Notes under the pieces: generated by a model
What the model saw: the letters and a program-made list of their open reading frames with translations, nothing else
Database searches by the model: none
Told to the model about the DNA's origin: nothing
Origin: Clostridium thermobutyricum
GTDB taxonomy: Bacteria; Bacillota; Clostridia; Ch29
Assembly: GCA_016842005.1 (NCBI GenBank)
Contig: JAENYD010000006.1
Span: forward strand, 42,272 to 106,271
Reading direction: 5' to 3'
Length of the DNA: 64,000 bases
Made by a program: the position numbers and the translations under genes
Shown here: piece after piece, positions 1 to 8,374 of the stretch
Numbering within the stretch: the first letter of the stretch is position 1
How the letters are laid out: each line of letters opens with the position of its first letter

Positions 1-168
1 AAAAGTCTTGAATTTTATATCTTTTATTATATTATCTTCAACTTTGATAAAAACTTTCATTATATCCCCGCACTTGAGGTTCCCCTCTTCCCCGACACCG
101 TCGGCATCTTCGATTTCTCCCGCATTCCGGGGATGCATGAAATGGTCCATTACTTTTTCGCTATACAT
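1..168 (-). CDS. nifU: NifU/IscU-like Fe-S scaffold, N-terminal part (runs off the window)
   Basis: Iron-sulfur cluster assembly scaffold, cytoplasmic. The visible 56 residues start MYSEKVMDHFMHPRNAG and include GNLKCGD, the first cluster-binding cysteine (C33) and the Asp two residues later, typical of the NifU_N/IscU family. The ATG overlaps the last 8 bases of the cysteine desulfurase gene and follows GGGGGAAAG, so the two genes are translationally coupled. It is the third gene of the Rrf2-nifS-nifU operon. The 3' part, with the other ligands, lies outside the window, so intactness cannot be judged. Confidence 0.9.
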   Translation of the reverse strand, partial: MYSEKVMDHFMHPRNAGEIEDADGVGEEGNLKCGDIMKVFIKVEDNIIKDIKFKTF

Positions 169-1354
169 TTATCTTTCCCCCTTTTTCCTGAATAAACAAG
201 GGTGACAATGCCCTTAATCTGTCCACAATCGGAGGCAGCTGCTCAAGGATATACTCTATATCTTCTTCCGTATTGATATCACCCAGACTCAACCTCAGAG
301 ACCCATGGGCTGTTTCATGGGGAAGGCCTATAGCCATCAGCACATGGGACGGGTCCAGGGAGCCGGAAGTACATGCGGAACCGCTGGAAGCCGATATACC
401 CACCATATCCAGGCTGAGCAGAAGGGATTCCCCCTCGATAAATTCGAAAGACATGTTGACATTGTTACAAAGCCGCTTTGTGGGATGACCGTTCAGTCTG
501 ACATGTTCTATCCTGTCCTGGATACCTTTTATGAGCTTATCTCTTAAACCGGTAAGCCTCTGCACATGGGTTTCAAGGTTTCGGCCGGCCAGTTCTATGG
601 CTTTTCCCAGTCCTACTATGGATGCCACGTTTTCTGTCCCTGCCCTTCTCTTTTTCTCCTGGGCTCCCCCGTGGATGAGGTTGTGTATTTTGACCCCTTT
701 CCGCATATAAAGAACTCCCACTCCTTTGGGACCGCGAATTTTGTGCCCGGACATGGAAAGCAGGTCTATGTTCAGCTTTTTCACATCAATGGGCACATTG
801 CCCACAGCCTGGACAGCATCAGTATGAAAGTATATACCCTTCTCCCGGGCAATCTTACCTATCTCTTCTATGGGCTGTATTGTACCTATTTCATTGTTGG
901 CAAACATAATGGATATTAAAATGGTGTTATCCTTTATTTCCTCCCTCAGCCTGTCCACATCAACCATACCGTACTCGTCCACATCCAGGTATGTTACCTC
1001 AAAACCGTGTTCTTCCAGATACTCGCAGGTATGAAGTATTGCATGGTGCTCGATGCTGGTTGTTATTATGTGATTTCCCCTGTCCCTGTTAGCATAAGCC
1101 ACTCCTTTCAAAGCCCAGTTGTCTGCCTCCGACCCTCCTCCGGTAAAATATATCTCGTCGGCATGGGCCCCAAATGCTTTGGCAGCCCTGTCCCTGGCTT
1201 TGTCAATGGCTTCTTTCGCTTCTCTGCCCAGAGAATATATACTGGAAGGATTTCCGAATTTCTCGCTGAAGTACGGAAGCATTTCCTCCAGAACTTCCGG
1301 GTGCACCGGTGTTGTAGCAGCGTTATCGGCATATACATTTCTGGCCACTTTCAT
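161..1354 (-). CDS. nifS: Cysteine desulfurase, NifS/IscS family
   Basis: PLP enzyme that takes sulfur from cysteine to form an enzyme persulfide for Fe-S cluster or thio-cofactor assembly. Class V aminotransferase fold, 397 residues, the usual length. Visible motifs: DNAATTP near the N-terminus, substrate-site His in IEHHAIL (about 103), PLP Asp in HTDAVQ (about 179), Schiff-base Lys in SGHKIRGPKG (K205), and the persulfide Cys in SSGSACTSG (C328). The ATG lies inside the end of the upstream regulator gene (about 32 bases of overlap), with GGAG before it. NifU follows. The scaffold partner points to Fe-S assembly rather than only tRNA thiolation. Confidence 0.95.
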   Translation of the reverse strand: MKVARNVYADNAATTPVHPEVLEEMLPYFSEKFGNPSSIYSLGREAKEAIDKARDRAAKAFGAHADEIYFTGGGSEADNWALKGVAYANRDRGNHIITTSIEHHAILHTCEYLEEHGFEVTYLDVDEYGMVDVDRLREEIKDNTILISIMFANNEIGTIQPIEEIGKIAREKGIYFHTDAVQAVGNVPIDVKKLNIDLLSMSGHKIRGPKGVGVLYMRKGVKIHNLIHGGAQEKKRRAGTENVASIVGLGKAIELAGRNLETHVQRLTGLRDKLIKGIQDRIEHVRLNGHPTKRLCNNVNMSFEFIEGESLLLSLDMVGISASSGSACTSGSLDPSHVLMAIGLPHETAHGSLRLSLGDINTEEDIEYILEQLPPIVDRLRALSPLFIQEKGGKINV

Positions 1355-1790
1355 CTTCTCCTTCCCCCTCTCTCATTTTATTATACTCATCCACCATATC
1401 CTGAAGGCTGATGGAGTCGATTACGCTATCAATGCTTTCCTTTATTTTTTCCCATATAACCCTTGTAACACAGTAATCCGCCTTTATGCATTCGCTGTCC
1501 TGGTCCTCCATAACGCACTCGGCCGGTGACATGGGGCCTTCCAAGGACCTCAGAAGGTCTCCCACGTATATTTTTGAAGGGTCACGGGCAAGCATGTACC
1601 CACCCTGGGCACCTCTTACGCTTTTTACCAGTCCATCCTTTTTGAGCACTGCTATTAGCTGCTCAAGATAAGGGTCGGATACATTCTGCCTCTCTGCAAT
1701 ACTGTTCAGCGGCACAGGCCCTTCTCCATAGTGCAGGGCAAGGTCCAGGGCTGCTTTTACCCCGTATCTTCCCTTTGTGGACAGTATCAA
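1323..1790 (-). CDS. Rrf2-family (IscR-like) transcriptional regulator
   Basis: Winged-helix repressor that senses Fe-S status and controls its own cluster-assembly operon. 155 residues from a TTG start chosen because GGAGGTG stands 6 bases before it; the protein then begins MILSTKGRYGVKAALDLA, standard for Rrf2 proteins. HTH at about 25-50, 'RGAQGGY' wing near 59-65. Three cysteines at about 92, 101 and 107 (ECVMEDQDSEC..C) match the cluster-ligand spacing of IscR-type regulators. First gene of the operon with nifS and nifU, and directly preceded by a strong promoter with a palindromic operator. Confidence 0.92.
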   Translation of the reverse strand: MILSTKGRYGVKAALDLALHYGEGPVPLNSIAERQNVSDPYLEQLIAVLKKDGLVKSVRGAQGGYMLARDPSKIYVGDLLRSLEGPMSPAECVMEDQDSECIKADYCVTRVIWEKIKESIDSVIDSISLQDMVDEYNKMREGEGEDESGQKCICR

Positions 1791-1807
1791 TAAAAACACC
1801 TCCATAA

Positions 1808-1837
1808 TTCCTAGTATTCCAGTAGGAATTCTAGGAA
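1808..1837. promoter_or_regulatory. Palindromic operator of the Rrf2-nifS-nifU operon
   Basis: Inverted repeat TTCCTAGTATTCC-AGTA-GGAATTCTAGGAA: two 13-base arms with one mismatch around a 4-base centre. It begins directly downstream of the -10 box of the operon promoter, so a bound dimer would block initiation. Placement upstream of an Rrf2 gene suggests autoregulation; the binding itself is inference. Confidence 0.75.
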
Positions 1838-1838
1838 T

Positions 1839-1867
1839 AATATAGCATATCCCCATGGGAATGTCAA
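1839..1867 (-). promoter_or_regulatory. Vegetative promoter of the Fe-S operon
   Basis: On the minus strand, a consensus -35 TTGACA and a -10 TATATT are separated by exactly 17 bases. The initiation site would fall within the adjoining palindromic operator. Confidence 0.8.
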
Positions 1868-1910
1868 TAATATCAGCGATTATTTTCTACTGTTTTATCC
1901 GGAATTATGT

Positions 1911-1946
1911 AAAAAAAGAGTACCGTATGGGATAACCCGGTACATT
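1911..1946 (-). terminator. Rho-independent terminator of the glycan operon
   Basis: Minus-strand hairpin with GTACCGGGTTAT / ATACGGTAC arms followed by TCTTTTTTT, just after the last glycosyltransferase gene and before the Fe-S operon promoter. Confidence 0.7.
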
Positions 1947-1969
1947 CACCGTGAGATGCACACGAACAT

Positions 1970-3064
1970 TCAGGGTTTGATTTGTTTTTTCAACTTCTCA
2001 TCAATCAGTCTTTCCATAATCATAACACGGCTGTCCCAGCTATTTTCCCCTGCAATTTCCAGTCTTTTTTTAACCAGGTCAACCTTTTCCTGTTTTATAC
2101 TCTCCTCAACCGCCTTTATAAACTCGCCTGCAGTTGAAGCAGTTTTCACCACTTCATTATATCCCGTTACTTCAGGTATTGGAGTGGAAACCACAGGCTT
2201 TCCCGCAGCAAGATACTCATAAAGTTTTATTGGATTTGTACATTCGGTCAGACTGTTCACTTTAAAAGGTATGATACAGACATCAAAGCCTTTGATTATC
2301 CGGGGCAAGATACCATAATCCTTTCTTCCCATGAAATACAGGTTTCTGGGCCGGGAAGCATTTGGTACATCTTTGCTGACCGGACCTACAAGCACAAAAG
2401 ACCACTCGGGTCTTTCCCTGCACATATTTTGGACAAGGGCCAGGTCCACCCACTCATAAATGGCTCCAATAAAACCAATCACGGGCTTTTTCAATACTTT
2501 GATTTCATCATGCACCGGAAGGCTTTTGTCCAGGGCTTTATTGAAATGGCGTTCATCTGCTCCATTGGGTACTAGGTATATTTCGCTATTCTCTCTCTCC
2601 TTTAGCTTTTTAAGTCTTTTCGCAGTAACAAAGACCAGGTCGCTCTTTTGAATTAGTTTTTCTTCATTGAAAGCAAATGAACCGGGCGTCCAGCTAAAAC
2701 TCCTGAAATCATCAACGCAGTCGTAACATAAAAGACTGTAATCAAATTCATCAAGTACCGACACCACTGTCGGATAATATACCCAAATAACCGGGCGGTG
2801 TATATCCAGGCTTTGGCATACATCCCCAATAATCCTGACAAACTGGCGTTTACTGGCATACCTGATGGACAGGACGAACAGATTGCTGTTTATCTGACGC
2901 AGATGTGTCTGTCCTGAAAACCCGGGCGTGTATTTTCCCCCCGTCAGTATAAAATGGTCTACAAATAGCACTTTGTTGTTTCCCGACAGCCTGCTCATCA
3001 CCTGCTGAGGCCTCTGCCACAAGAAATCCCACCGGGTCGACGAAAAACAAATAATATCTTTCAA
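1970..3064 (-). CDS. Glycosyltransferase, GT-B fold (family 4-like)
   Basis: Transfers a sugar from an activated donor during surface polysaccharide assembly; cytoplasmic or membrane-peripheral. 364 residues. It opens MKDIICFSSTRWDFLWQRPQQVMSRL, an N-terminal pattern common in TuaH-like enzymes. The C-terminal half carries the GT-B donor region: KPVIGFIGAIYEW near 192-205, a 'FVLVGPV' strand, and LYEYLAAGKPVVSTPIPEV near 297-316, where the family's E-x7-E type motif sits. No signal peptide. Last gene of the glycan operon, 18 bases after the GT-D-like gene. Donor and acceptor are not readable from sequence. Confidence 0.82.
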   Translation of the reverse strand: MKDIICFSSTRWDFLWQRPQQVMSRLSGNNKVLFVDHFILTGGKYTPGFSGQTHLRQINSNLFVLSIRYASKRQFVRIIGDVCQSLDIHRPVIWVYYPTVVSVLDEFDYSLLCYDCVDDFRSFSWTPGSFAFNEEKLIQKSDLVFVTAKRLKKLKERENSEIYLVPNGADERHFNKALDKSLPVHDEIKVLKKPVIGFIGAIYEWVDLALVQNMCRERPEWSFVLVGPVSKDVPNASRPRNLYFMGRKDYGILPRIIKGFDVCIIPFKVNSLTECTNPIKLYEYLAAGKPVVSTPIPEVTGYNEVVKTASTAGEFIKAVEESIKQEKVDLVKKRLEIAGENSWDSRVMIMERLIDEKLKKQIKP

Positions 3065-3082
3065 TACTATCCCTCCAGTATA

Positions 3083-3805
3083 TTAGAGGTACCCTTTTGT
3101 AGCAATACTATCCGCCACATGGCCTATATCAATCGCTATCTTATTCTGAAGACTTGCTATTCTCTCACATATCGCTACAGCAGCTACCCCGGCACCCACC
3201 AGTGCAACATCATATTGGTATTCCCGGGAATGTCTCAGCACCCTGTCAATATCTCCCAGACCGAAGACAGGTGAAATGGTGCCTGAAACCGGTATACCTT
3301 CCTTTCTCAGCACCCTGCTTAATCCCTTCCCCTTATTTCCGACCACCAGAACCCCGGGCCTGTAGTCCAATAAGAACCTTTTTAATCTGCCTGATCTGTA
3401 AAGAAAGTAGTTAATGCAGGCATTAGTCAAATCCATTGAACAAGGATTTATATGCAAAGCCTTGAATGCCTCTAAAAGAAGGGGAAGGAAATCAGGCATC
3501 AAATTAACGGGTATACCTACAATACCCGCTTTCCGGACAGAAAAGGCCAACCGGTCTCTGCCCTTCAAGTCGGGTACATTGACACCAGCATATCTTAAAA
3601 ATGACCTCTTTGCCACTTCTGCTACCGGCATTGCTTTATCCTGGGCAAGGGTGAGGGCTTCTCCATCTCCCAGCCTTACTATTGAAAGGGAGCTTTTTTT
3701 GTTGAAGGCCTCTTCTATCCGGCGGTATACCTGCTTCTCATCCATTATTTCGGTGCTTTTCAGAAAATCATTTGCGTAAGCCCTTGCAATATCATCATAA
3801 AGCAT
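3083..3805 (-). CDS. GT-D fold-like putative glycosyltransferase
   Basis: 240-residue protein with 'SIVRLGDGEA' at about 41-50 and 'VGIPVNLMPDF' further on, resembling the GT-D-fold glycosyltransferase domain, in which the conserved RxGDGE segment is the hallmark. A glycine-rich 'VALVGAGVAAVAIC' and 'AIDIGHVADSI' near the C-terminus also fit that family. The start follows GGAGGGGAGC. It sits between a nucleotidyltransferase and a GT-B enzyme in the glycan operon. The fold assignment is recognition of motifs; the substrate is unknown. Confidence 0.68.
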   Translation of the reverse strand: MLYDDIARAYANDFLKSTEIMDEKQVYRRIEEAFNKKSSLSIVRLGDGEALTLAQDKAMPVAEVAKRSFLRYAGVNVPDLKGRDRLAFSVRKAGIVGIPVNLMPDFLPLLLEAFKALHINPCSMDLTNACINYFLYRSGRLKRFLLDYRPGVLVVGNKGKGLSRVLRKEGIPVSGTISPVFGLGDIDRVLRHSREYQYDVALVGAGVAAVAICERIASLQNKIAIDIGHVADSIATKGYL

Positions 3806-3825
3806 ATCCGCTCCCCTCCTTACCT

Positions 3826-3860
3826 ACCGCCAAAAAATTCCACGCCTTCAGGCGTGTGGA
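3826..3860 (-). terminator. Hairpin between nucleotidyltransferase and GT-D-like genes
   Basis: Minus-strand CACGCCTGAAGGCGTG followed by GAATTTTTT, located just after the nucleotidyltransferase stop. It may be an internal attenuating terminator within the glycan operon. Confidence 0.6.
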
Positions 3861-3863
3861 GTG

Positions 3864-4928
3864 TCAAAGTATTTCTATCCTGCTGTCCTGTCCGGCCCAT
3901 ATACTGATACTCTTGGGTAATTCCCTTCTTCTTACAATACTCCCGTTTCCGATAATGCTCATATCTATTCGTGAACGGATACCCTCCAGAATGCATCGTT
4001 CATGTATCACACTGTTCTCAACTTCACAGCCTGTTAGCCGGCTTCCGGACCCAACGGCAGTATAGGGTCCTATATATGAATTTTGTATAATCGCTCCTTT
4101 ACCAATTGATACAGGACCCCTGATAACAGAATTTTTCACCCTGGAGCCTTCTTCCAGCACGGCTTCGCCCAGGATTATACTGTCTTTATCCACATATCCT
4201 CTTACATCCCTTTCCATCAGGGACAGGAGCTTCATATTGGCATGCAGGAGGTCTTCCGGTTTTCCTATATCTTTCCACCATCCCTTATTCATAACATAAT
4301 TAACTTTTTTCCCCTGTATTATCATCTCCATAATAGCATCCGTAATCTCCAGTTCGCCCCTCCCGGATGGACTGATTTTTTCTATTGCAGTGAATATTTT
4401 TGTATTGAACACATAGATGCCGGTTACACCATAGTTGCTTTCGGGGTTTACCGGCTTTTCAACCAATTTTGTTACCCTGTCTTCCTCAATGGTTGCAATC
4501 CCATACCTTTCCGGCTGATGAACCGGAGACAGCAATAACGTGCAATCGACAAGACTGCCTTTATAATAGTCGATTACATCCTTTACCGGATGCATTATCA
4601 GGTTATCGCCAAGCATTACAACAAAAGAATGCCTGCCAATATAAGATTCCGCTACTTTGACACCATGGGCAAGACCAAGAGGTCTCTCCTGCCTTATATA
4701 CGTCAGGGAAAGGCCCCACGCTTCACCATCCCCCAGTTTATCTCTGAACTCTTCTTCCGCATCTCCGCTTATTACTATTGCTACATCCTTTATACCTGCT
4801 TCCTTCAATGCATCTAAAATATAAAATACTACCGGTTTGTTAGCTACCGGCAGCAGGTGCTTTGCTCCTGAATAGGTAAAAGGCCTCAGCCTGGTACCCT
4901 TCCCTCCGCAGAGAATCAGTCCTTTCAA
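3864..4928 (-). CDS. Sugar-1-phosphate nucleotidyltransferase with C-terminal left-handed beta-helix
   Basis: Makes an activated NDP-sugar (RmlA-like, glucose-1-phosphate thymidylyltransferase type). From a TTG start the protein begins MKGLILCGGKGTRLRP, the nucleotide-binding signature at residues 2-16; TTG is chosen because GGGGGAGG lies 8 bases upstream. The catalytic domain covers about residues 1-235 (metal-binding 'VMLGDNL', 'EKPVNPESN'). From about 240 on there are hexapeptide repeats (SIILGEAVLEEGSRVKNSVI and on), making this the long archaeal/Gram-positive type rather than short RmlA. 355 residues. It probably feeds the surrounding glycosyltransferases. Confidence 0.85.
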   Translation of the reverse strand: MKGLILCGGKGTRLRPFTYSGAKHLLPVANKPVVFYILDALKEAGIKDVAIVISGDAEEEFRDKLGDGEAWGLSLTYIRQERPLGLAHGVKVAESYIGRHSFVVMLGDNLIMHPVKDVIDYYKGSLVDCTLLLSPVHQPERYGIATIEEDRVTKLVEKPVNPESNYGVTGIYVFNTKIFTAIEKISPSGRGELEITDAIMEMIIQGKKVNYVMNKGWWKDIGKPEDLLHANMKLLSLMERDVRGYVDKDSIILGEAVLEEGSRVKNSVIRGPVSIGKGAIIQNSYIGPYTAVGSGSRLTGCEVENSVIHERCILEGIRSRIDMSIIGNGSIVRRRELPKSISIWAGQDSRIEIL

Positions 4929-5202
4929 GTTCACAACCTCCCCCTGATGCAATTTCAATATGCAAGGAACTTCAATATACAATATGTACAGTTAATATTA
5001 TTAGTTACAAAAAATATACCCGCAGGTGATATACCTGCGAGGCATATGAGTAATATCTGAACGTTAGCCATCGGATAAAAATTGTTTTTATAGCAGTTAC
5101 CCATGTGGTTTCCGTCTTCATAACCCATTTTTATCCAATTGCTGTTGAACAGGTTCAGCCGCAACTTATTGCAGTCCATGGCCCGGAAATTATTTTCATG
5201 GG
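4929..5202. other. Intergenic stretch inside the glycan operon
   Basis: About 270 bases without a convincing gene. It contains a small hairpin (CGCAGGTGATATACCTGCG, 5024-5042) and, at 5063-5080, the sequence GTTAGCCATCGGATAAAA, which matches the distal end of the dispersed repeat family described below. A 74-codon open frame on the minus strand has no recognisable domain and is probably spurious. Confidence 0.5.
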
Positions 5203-5979
5203 CTATCCCCCGTCCTCCTGTATATTGTTATTCAATAACTGCTCTTCGGGTACTTTGCCCCAGGCCTTCCCGGGGCAGCCTTTAACAACCGTCTCTTTAT
5301 CCACGTCTTTCGTAACAACGCATCCTGCGGCAACCAGGGCATCCTCTCCTATAACCTTTCCGGGGAGAATTGTGGAGTTTGCCCCTATCCGTCCTCCCTT
5401 TTCTACAGTGACTCCTCTCATATATTGAACCCGTTTCTTTGTCCTGCCTGCAAAATTGTCATTGGTAGTAACCACTCCGGGGGCAACAAAAACATAATCA
5501 TCCAGATCTGAGTGGGCGGTAATATATGCATTGGCTTCTAACTTACACAGTCGTCCCACTGTACACTGGTTTTCAATCAGTACTCCCCTGCCAATAATGG
5601 TCCCTTCACCGACAACAACCCCTTCACGTATTGCAGCCTGATCTGCCACATAACAATCTTTTCCCAGAGTACATCCCCTGTACAGGACTGATGAAGTACC
5701 AATAATGCAATTGTCCATTATTATACAGCAATTGCTCTCTTTATCTGTTTCCTTCATCATGTTTGAGACGCTGTTTTTTGCCCTAACAGGACTTTTCCCT
5801 ACAATGACATTGTCCTGAATAATCACATTGTTACCAATGACAGTATCTCCGTATATGATAACACCATTTCCTATATAAACGTTGTCTCCTATGATTACAT
5901 CATTTTCTATGACACAATAGCACCCAATCCTGAAATTCTCACCTATACTGGCAGATGGAGAAATTATATTGGTAATCAT
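5203..5979 (-). CDS. Hexapeptide-repeat acyltransferase (WbpD/WlbB-like)
   Basis: Left-handed beta-helix transferase, 258 residues, built almost entirely of hexapeptide repeats (for example 'ENDVIIGDNVYIGNGVIIYGD', 'VAPGVVTTNDNFAGR', 'GGRIGANSTILPGKVIGED'). The VTTND..G segment resembles sugar N-acetyltransferases. The next two upstream genes encode an oxidoreductase of the Gfo/Idh/MocA family and a DegT aminotransferase. Together they are the three steps (oxidise, transaminate, acetylate) used to build 2,3-diacetamido or similar amino sugars (WbpB-WbpE-WbpD type). The exact sugar is inference. Confidence 0.8.
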   Translation of the reverse strand: MITNIISPSASIGENFRIGCYCVIENDVIIGDNVYIGNGVIIYGDTVIGNNVIIQDNVIVGKSPVRAKNSVSNMMKETDKESNCCIIMDNCIIGTSSVLYRGCTLGKDCYVADQAAIREGVVVGEGTIIGRGVLIENQCTVGRLCKLEANAYITAHSDLDDYVFVAPGVVTTNDNFAGRTKKRVQYMRGVTVEKGGRIGANSTILPGKVIGEDALVAAGCVVTKDVDKETVVKGCPGKAWGKVPEEQLLNNNIQEDGG

Positions 5980-6008
5980 GATCTGTTATCCCTCCTTTGC
6001 CCGAAGAA

Positions 6009-7052
6009 TTACAGCGGAAGCCTGACAGGCGCGCCTTCTTCAGCAGATTGCTGTATGGCCAGTATCAATTCAATACTTTTTCTTGCCTCTCTGCCGTCAA
6101 CCATCGGCTTCTTGGATGTTACAACCGATTCCGCAAAATCCCGGTATACGTATTCATGATATAAGCTGTTAATAACAGCATGGTTGTTCGGTATAGATAT
6201 ATCCGGTTTCTCCTCGGACTGCCACATTTCAATTCTATTCAGCGATGGTCCCCCGATTTTTACACTGCCCCTTTCACCGAAGACGGAAATGCTGCTTTCG
6301 AGATTATGGGGATACGAAGCCACTGTTCCTTCTATACTCCCCAGCATCCCGCCATTAAATTTTATCAGGGCAAGGACCGTATCTCCCGTCTCAATATATG
6401 GATGGGCAAAATTATGCTCGTAAGCAAAAACCTCTACCGCTTCTACATCCAGCAGCCATTGCAGGAGGTCAATATTGTGTATGCATTGGTTCATCAGTAT
6501 ACCGCCATCCTGCCCCATTGTCCCCCTCCATTCAGCTTCCTTATAATACTCTTCGCTTCTGTTCCATCTTATAGTTGCAGCCCCATAAAACAGATTGCCG
6601 AGGCACCCCCTGTCTATCTGGTCCTTCAATTTGGTTATAAGGGGGTTAAACCTGTGCTGGTGCACCGCACCCAATTTGACATCATATAGCTCTGCTGCTT
6701 CAATAAGCGTATCCATATTCTGCAGGGAAAGGGAAACAGGTTTCTCTACCAGTACGTTAATCCCCTTCTCAATGCATTCAAGGGCAATGGCAAAATGCGT
6801 ACCACTGTCGGTCAGTATGCTTACAACATCCAGTTTCTCCCTTTCGATCATCTGCCTGTAATCAGAATACACAGCGGCGTTAAGACTGTTCCCTGTCAAT
6901 TGCCTGTAGGCAGTACCAAGACTTAGAGCATTTTTCACATTAATATCGCTGACAGCGGCAAGGGCTAAATATTCCCGGTTGCATGCAGCAGCTTTCATAT
7001 GCTTTTTACTGATGCTGCCGCAGCCTATTATTCCGAATTTCAACGGCTTCAT
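6009..7052 (-). CDS. Gfo/Idh/MocA-family sugar-nucleotide dehydrogenase (WbpB/WlbA-like)
   Basis: NAD-dependent oxidoreductase likely acting on a UDP-sugar. The start follows GGAGGGG and gives 347 residues. N-terminal Rossmann motif KFGIIGCGSISKKH at about 5-18, the family's EKP motif in NVLVEKPVSL, and a C-terminal beta-sheet domain with GGILMNQCIHNIDLLQWL, where the conserved His of the active site sits. It immediately follows the aminotransferase gene and precedes the acyltransferase, so a 3-keto intermediate for transamination is the likely product. Confidence 0.82.
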   Translation of the reverse strand: MKPLKFGIIGCGSISKKHMKAAACNREYLALAAVSDINVKNALSLGTAYRQLTGNSLNAAVYSDYRQMIEREKLDVVSILTDSGTHFAIALECIEKGINVLVEKPVSLSLQNMDTLIEAAELYDVKLGAVHQHRFNPLITKLKDQIDRGCLGNLFYGAATIRWNRSEEYYKEAEWRGTMGQDGGILMNQCIHNIDLLQWLLDVEAVEVFAYEHNFAHPYIETGDTVLALIKFNGGMLGSIEGTVASYPHNLESSISVFGERGSVKIGGPSLNRIEMWQSEEKPDISIPNNHAVINSLYHEYVYRDFAESVVTSKKPMVDGREARKSIELILAIQQSAEEGAPVRLPL

Positions 7053-7071
7053 GGGCACCCCTCCTGGAAAA

Positions 7072-8229
7072 TCAACTGATACTATCGATAATGGTATCAA
7101 TAATGTATGCCTGGTCTTCTTCTTTCAGTTCCGGGAAAAGAGGAATAGAGAAGGTTGTTTTCACAACTTTTTCGACCATTTTCAGGTCACCATCCCTGTA
7201 TCCCAGATATTCCAGGCCCTTCTGCAGATGAAGCGGTACCGGATAATATACCCTTGAATCAATATTCCTGGATTTTAAATATTCAACTATCATGTCTCTG
7301 CTGCTGTGCTCCAGGGTATAAATATGGTAAACAGCTTCTGCGTCTTCTTCTTCCTTGGGTGTTCTTAACGGGTATCCGGATAATCTTTCATTATAGTAAT
7401 AAGCCTTTTCCCTTCTGAGGCTGTTCCACCTTTCCAGATATTTTAGCTTGACATCCAGTATGGCAGCCTGGATTTCATCCAGTCTGCTGTTGTACCCGAC
7501 CATATAATTGTAATATTTATCTGAATACCCTCTTTCTTCATAACCGTTTATGAGATTATATGCCATAAGCCCCATTTCACCTCCGCCATGGCTTCTTAAC
7601 GCCTTTGCCACTACGGCTATTTCCTCCCTGTTGGTTACCAGCATACCTCCATCACCGTAACAGCCCAGATTTTTGGAAGGAAAAAAGGAAAAACAGCCGG
7701 CATCTCCAATGGTACCTACCCGTTTACCTTTATATTTGGCCCCGATAGCCTGACAGGCATCCTCTATCACATGGAGTTTGTATTTTTCTGCTATTTCCAT
7801 GATGCCGGCCATATCCGCCGGGTTCCCAAATATGTGAACGGGTATTATCGCTTTTGTATTATCGCTTATCCTGTCTTCAATTTTGCTGGCATCAATATTA
7901 TAGGTTGTGGGATCAATATCCACAAAAACCGGACGGGCACCGGCCCGGACAATAGCTTCAGCGGTAGCAAAAAAAGTAAAAGGAGATGTTAATACTTCAT
8001 CACCTTTCCCTATTCCAAGAGCCTTTAGTGCAATTACAAGAGCATCTGTACCGTTTGCAAGACTGACAGCGTATTTGCTGCCATTGAATGCTGAAAAATC
8101 TTCCTCAAACTGTCTTACATATCTGTCCATAACGAAATTACCGGAATTCAGCACATCCGATACAGCCTTGTCAATTTCATCCCTGATGCAATAATACTGT
8201 GCCTTCAAATCAACAAGGGGTATTGTCAC
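7072..8229 (-). CDS. DegT/DnrJ/EryC1-family sugar aminotransferase (WbpE-like)
   Basis: PLP-dependent transaminase that adds an amino group to a keto-sugar nucleotide. Counting from a GTG start (MTIPLVDLKAQY; an upstream TTG is also possible), 385 residues, normal for the family. ASLANGTDAL near 55-64, PLP Asp in VIEDACQAIGA (D157), Schiff-base Lys in FFPSKNLGCYGDGG (K186). The C-terminal half has the Arg/His substrate-site segment 'VYHIYTLEH'. Operon partner of the dehydrogenase and acyltransferase downstream. Confidence 0.88.
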   Translation of the reverse strand: MTIPLVDLKAQYYCIRDEIDKAVSDVLNSGNFVMDRYVRQFEEDFSAFNGSKYAVSLANGTDALVIALKALGIGKGDEVLTSPFTFFATAEAIVRAGARPVFVDIDPTTYNIDASKIEDRISDNTKAIIPVHIFGNPADMAGIMEIAEKYKLHVIEDACQAIGAKYKGKRVGTIGDAGCFSFFPSKNLGCYGDGGMLVTNREEIAVVAKALRSHGGGEMGLMAYNLINGYEERGYSDKYYNYMVGYNSRLDEIQAAILDVKLKYLERWNSLRREKAYYYNERLSGYPLRTPKEEEDAEAVYHIYTLEHSSRDMIVEYLKSRNIDSRVYYPVPLHLQKGLEYLGYRDGDLKMVEKVVKTTFSIPLFPELKEEDQAYIIDTIIDSIS

Positions 8230-8374
8230 CTTCAATCACCCTTTCCCTATACCATTCAATAGTCTTCAACAATCCATCTTCCGGGATTATACTTAGTTCA
8301 AAACCCCATACACTTCTTGCCTTTATTATATTTACAAACCTGATATCTATATCAGCATGGTTCTTATCAATATT
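8210..8374 (-). pseudogene. C-terminal remnant of an NAD-dependent sugar epimerase/dehydratase
   Basis: Between the first CgeB-like gene and the aminotransferase, one frame reads NIDKNHADIDIRFVNIIKAR, then SVWGFELSIIPEDGLLKTIE and WYRERVIEG before a stop. The order (D-I-R-F.. K-A-R..W-G-F..I-P-E-x-G-L-x-K-T-I-E-W) is the usual C-terminus of SDR-family sugar-nucleotide epimerases. About 54 codons survive, with no catalytic region and no start. It is in frame with, but separated by TGA from, the glycosyltransferase upstream. It looks like the tail of a deleted pathway gene. Confidence 0.72.

Noticed and set aside
4955..5179. Minus-strand open frame of 74 codons in the glycan operon
   Set aside because: No family resemblance, no ribosome site, and part of it is a fragment of the dispersed repeat.
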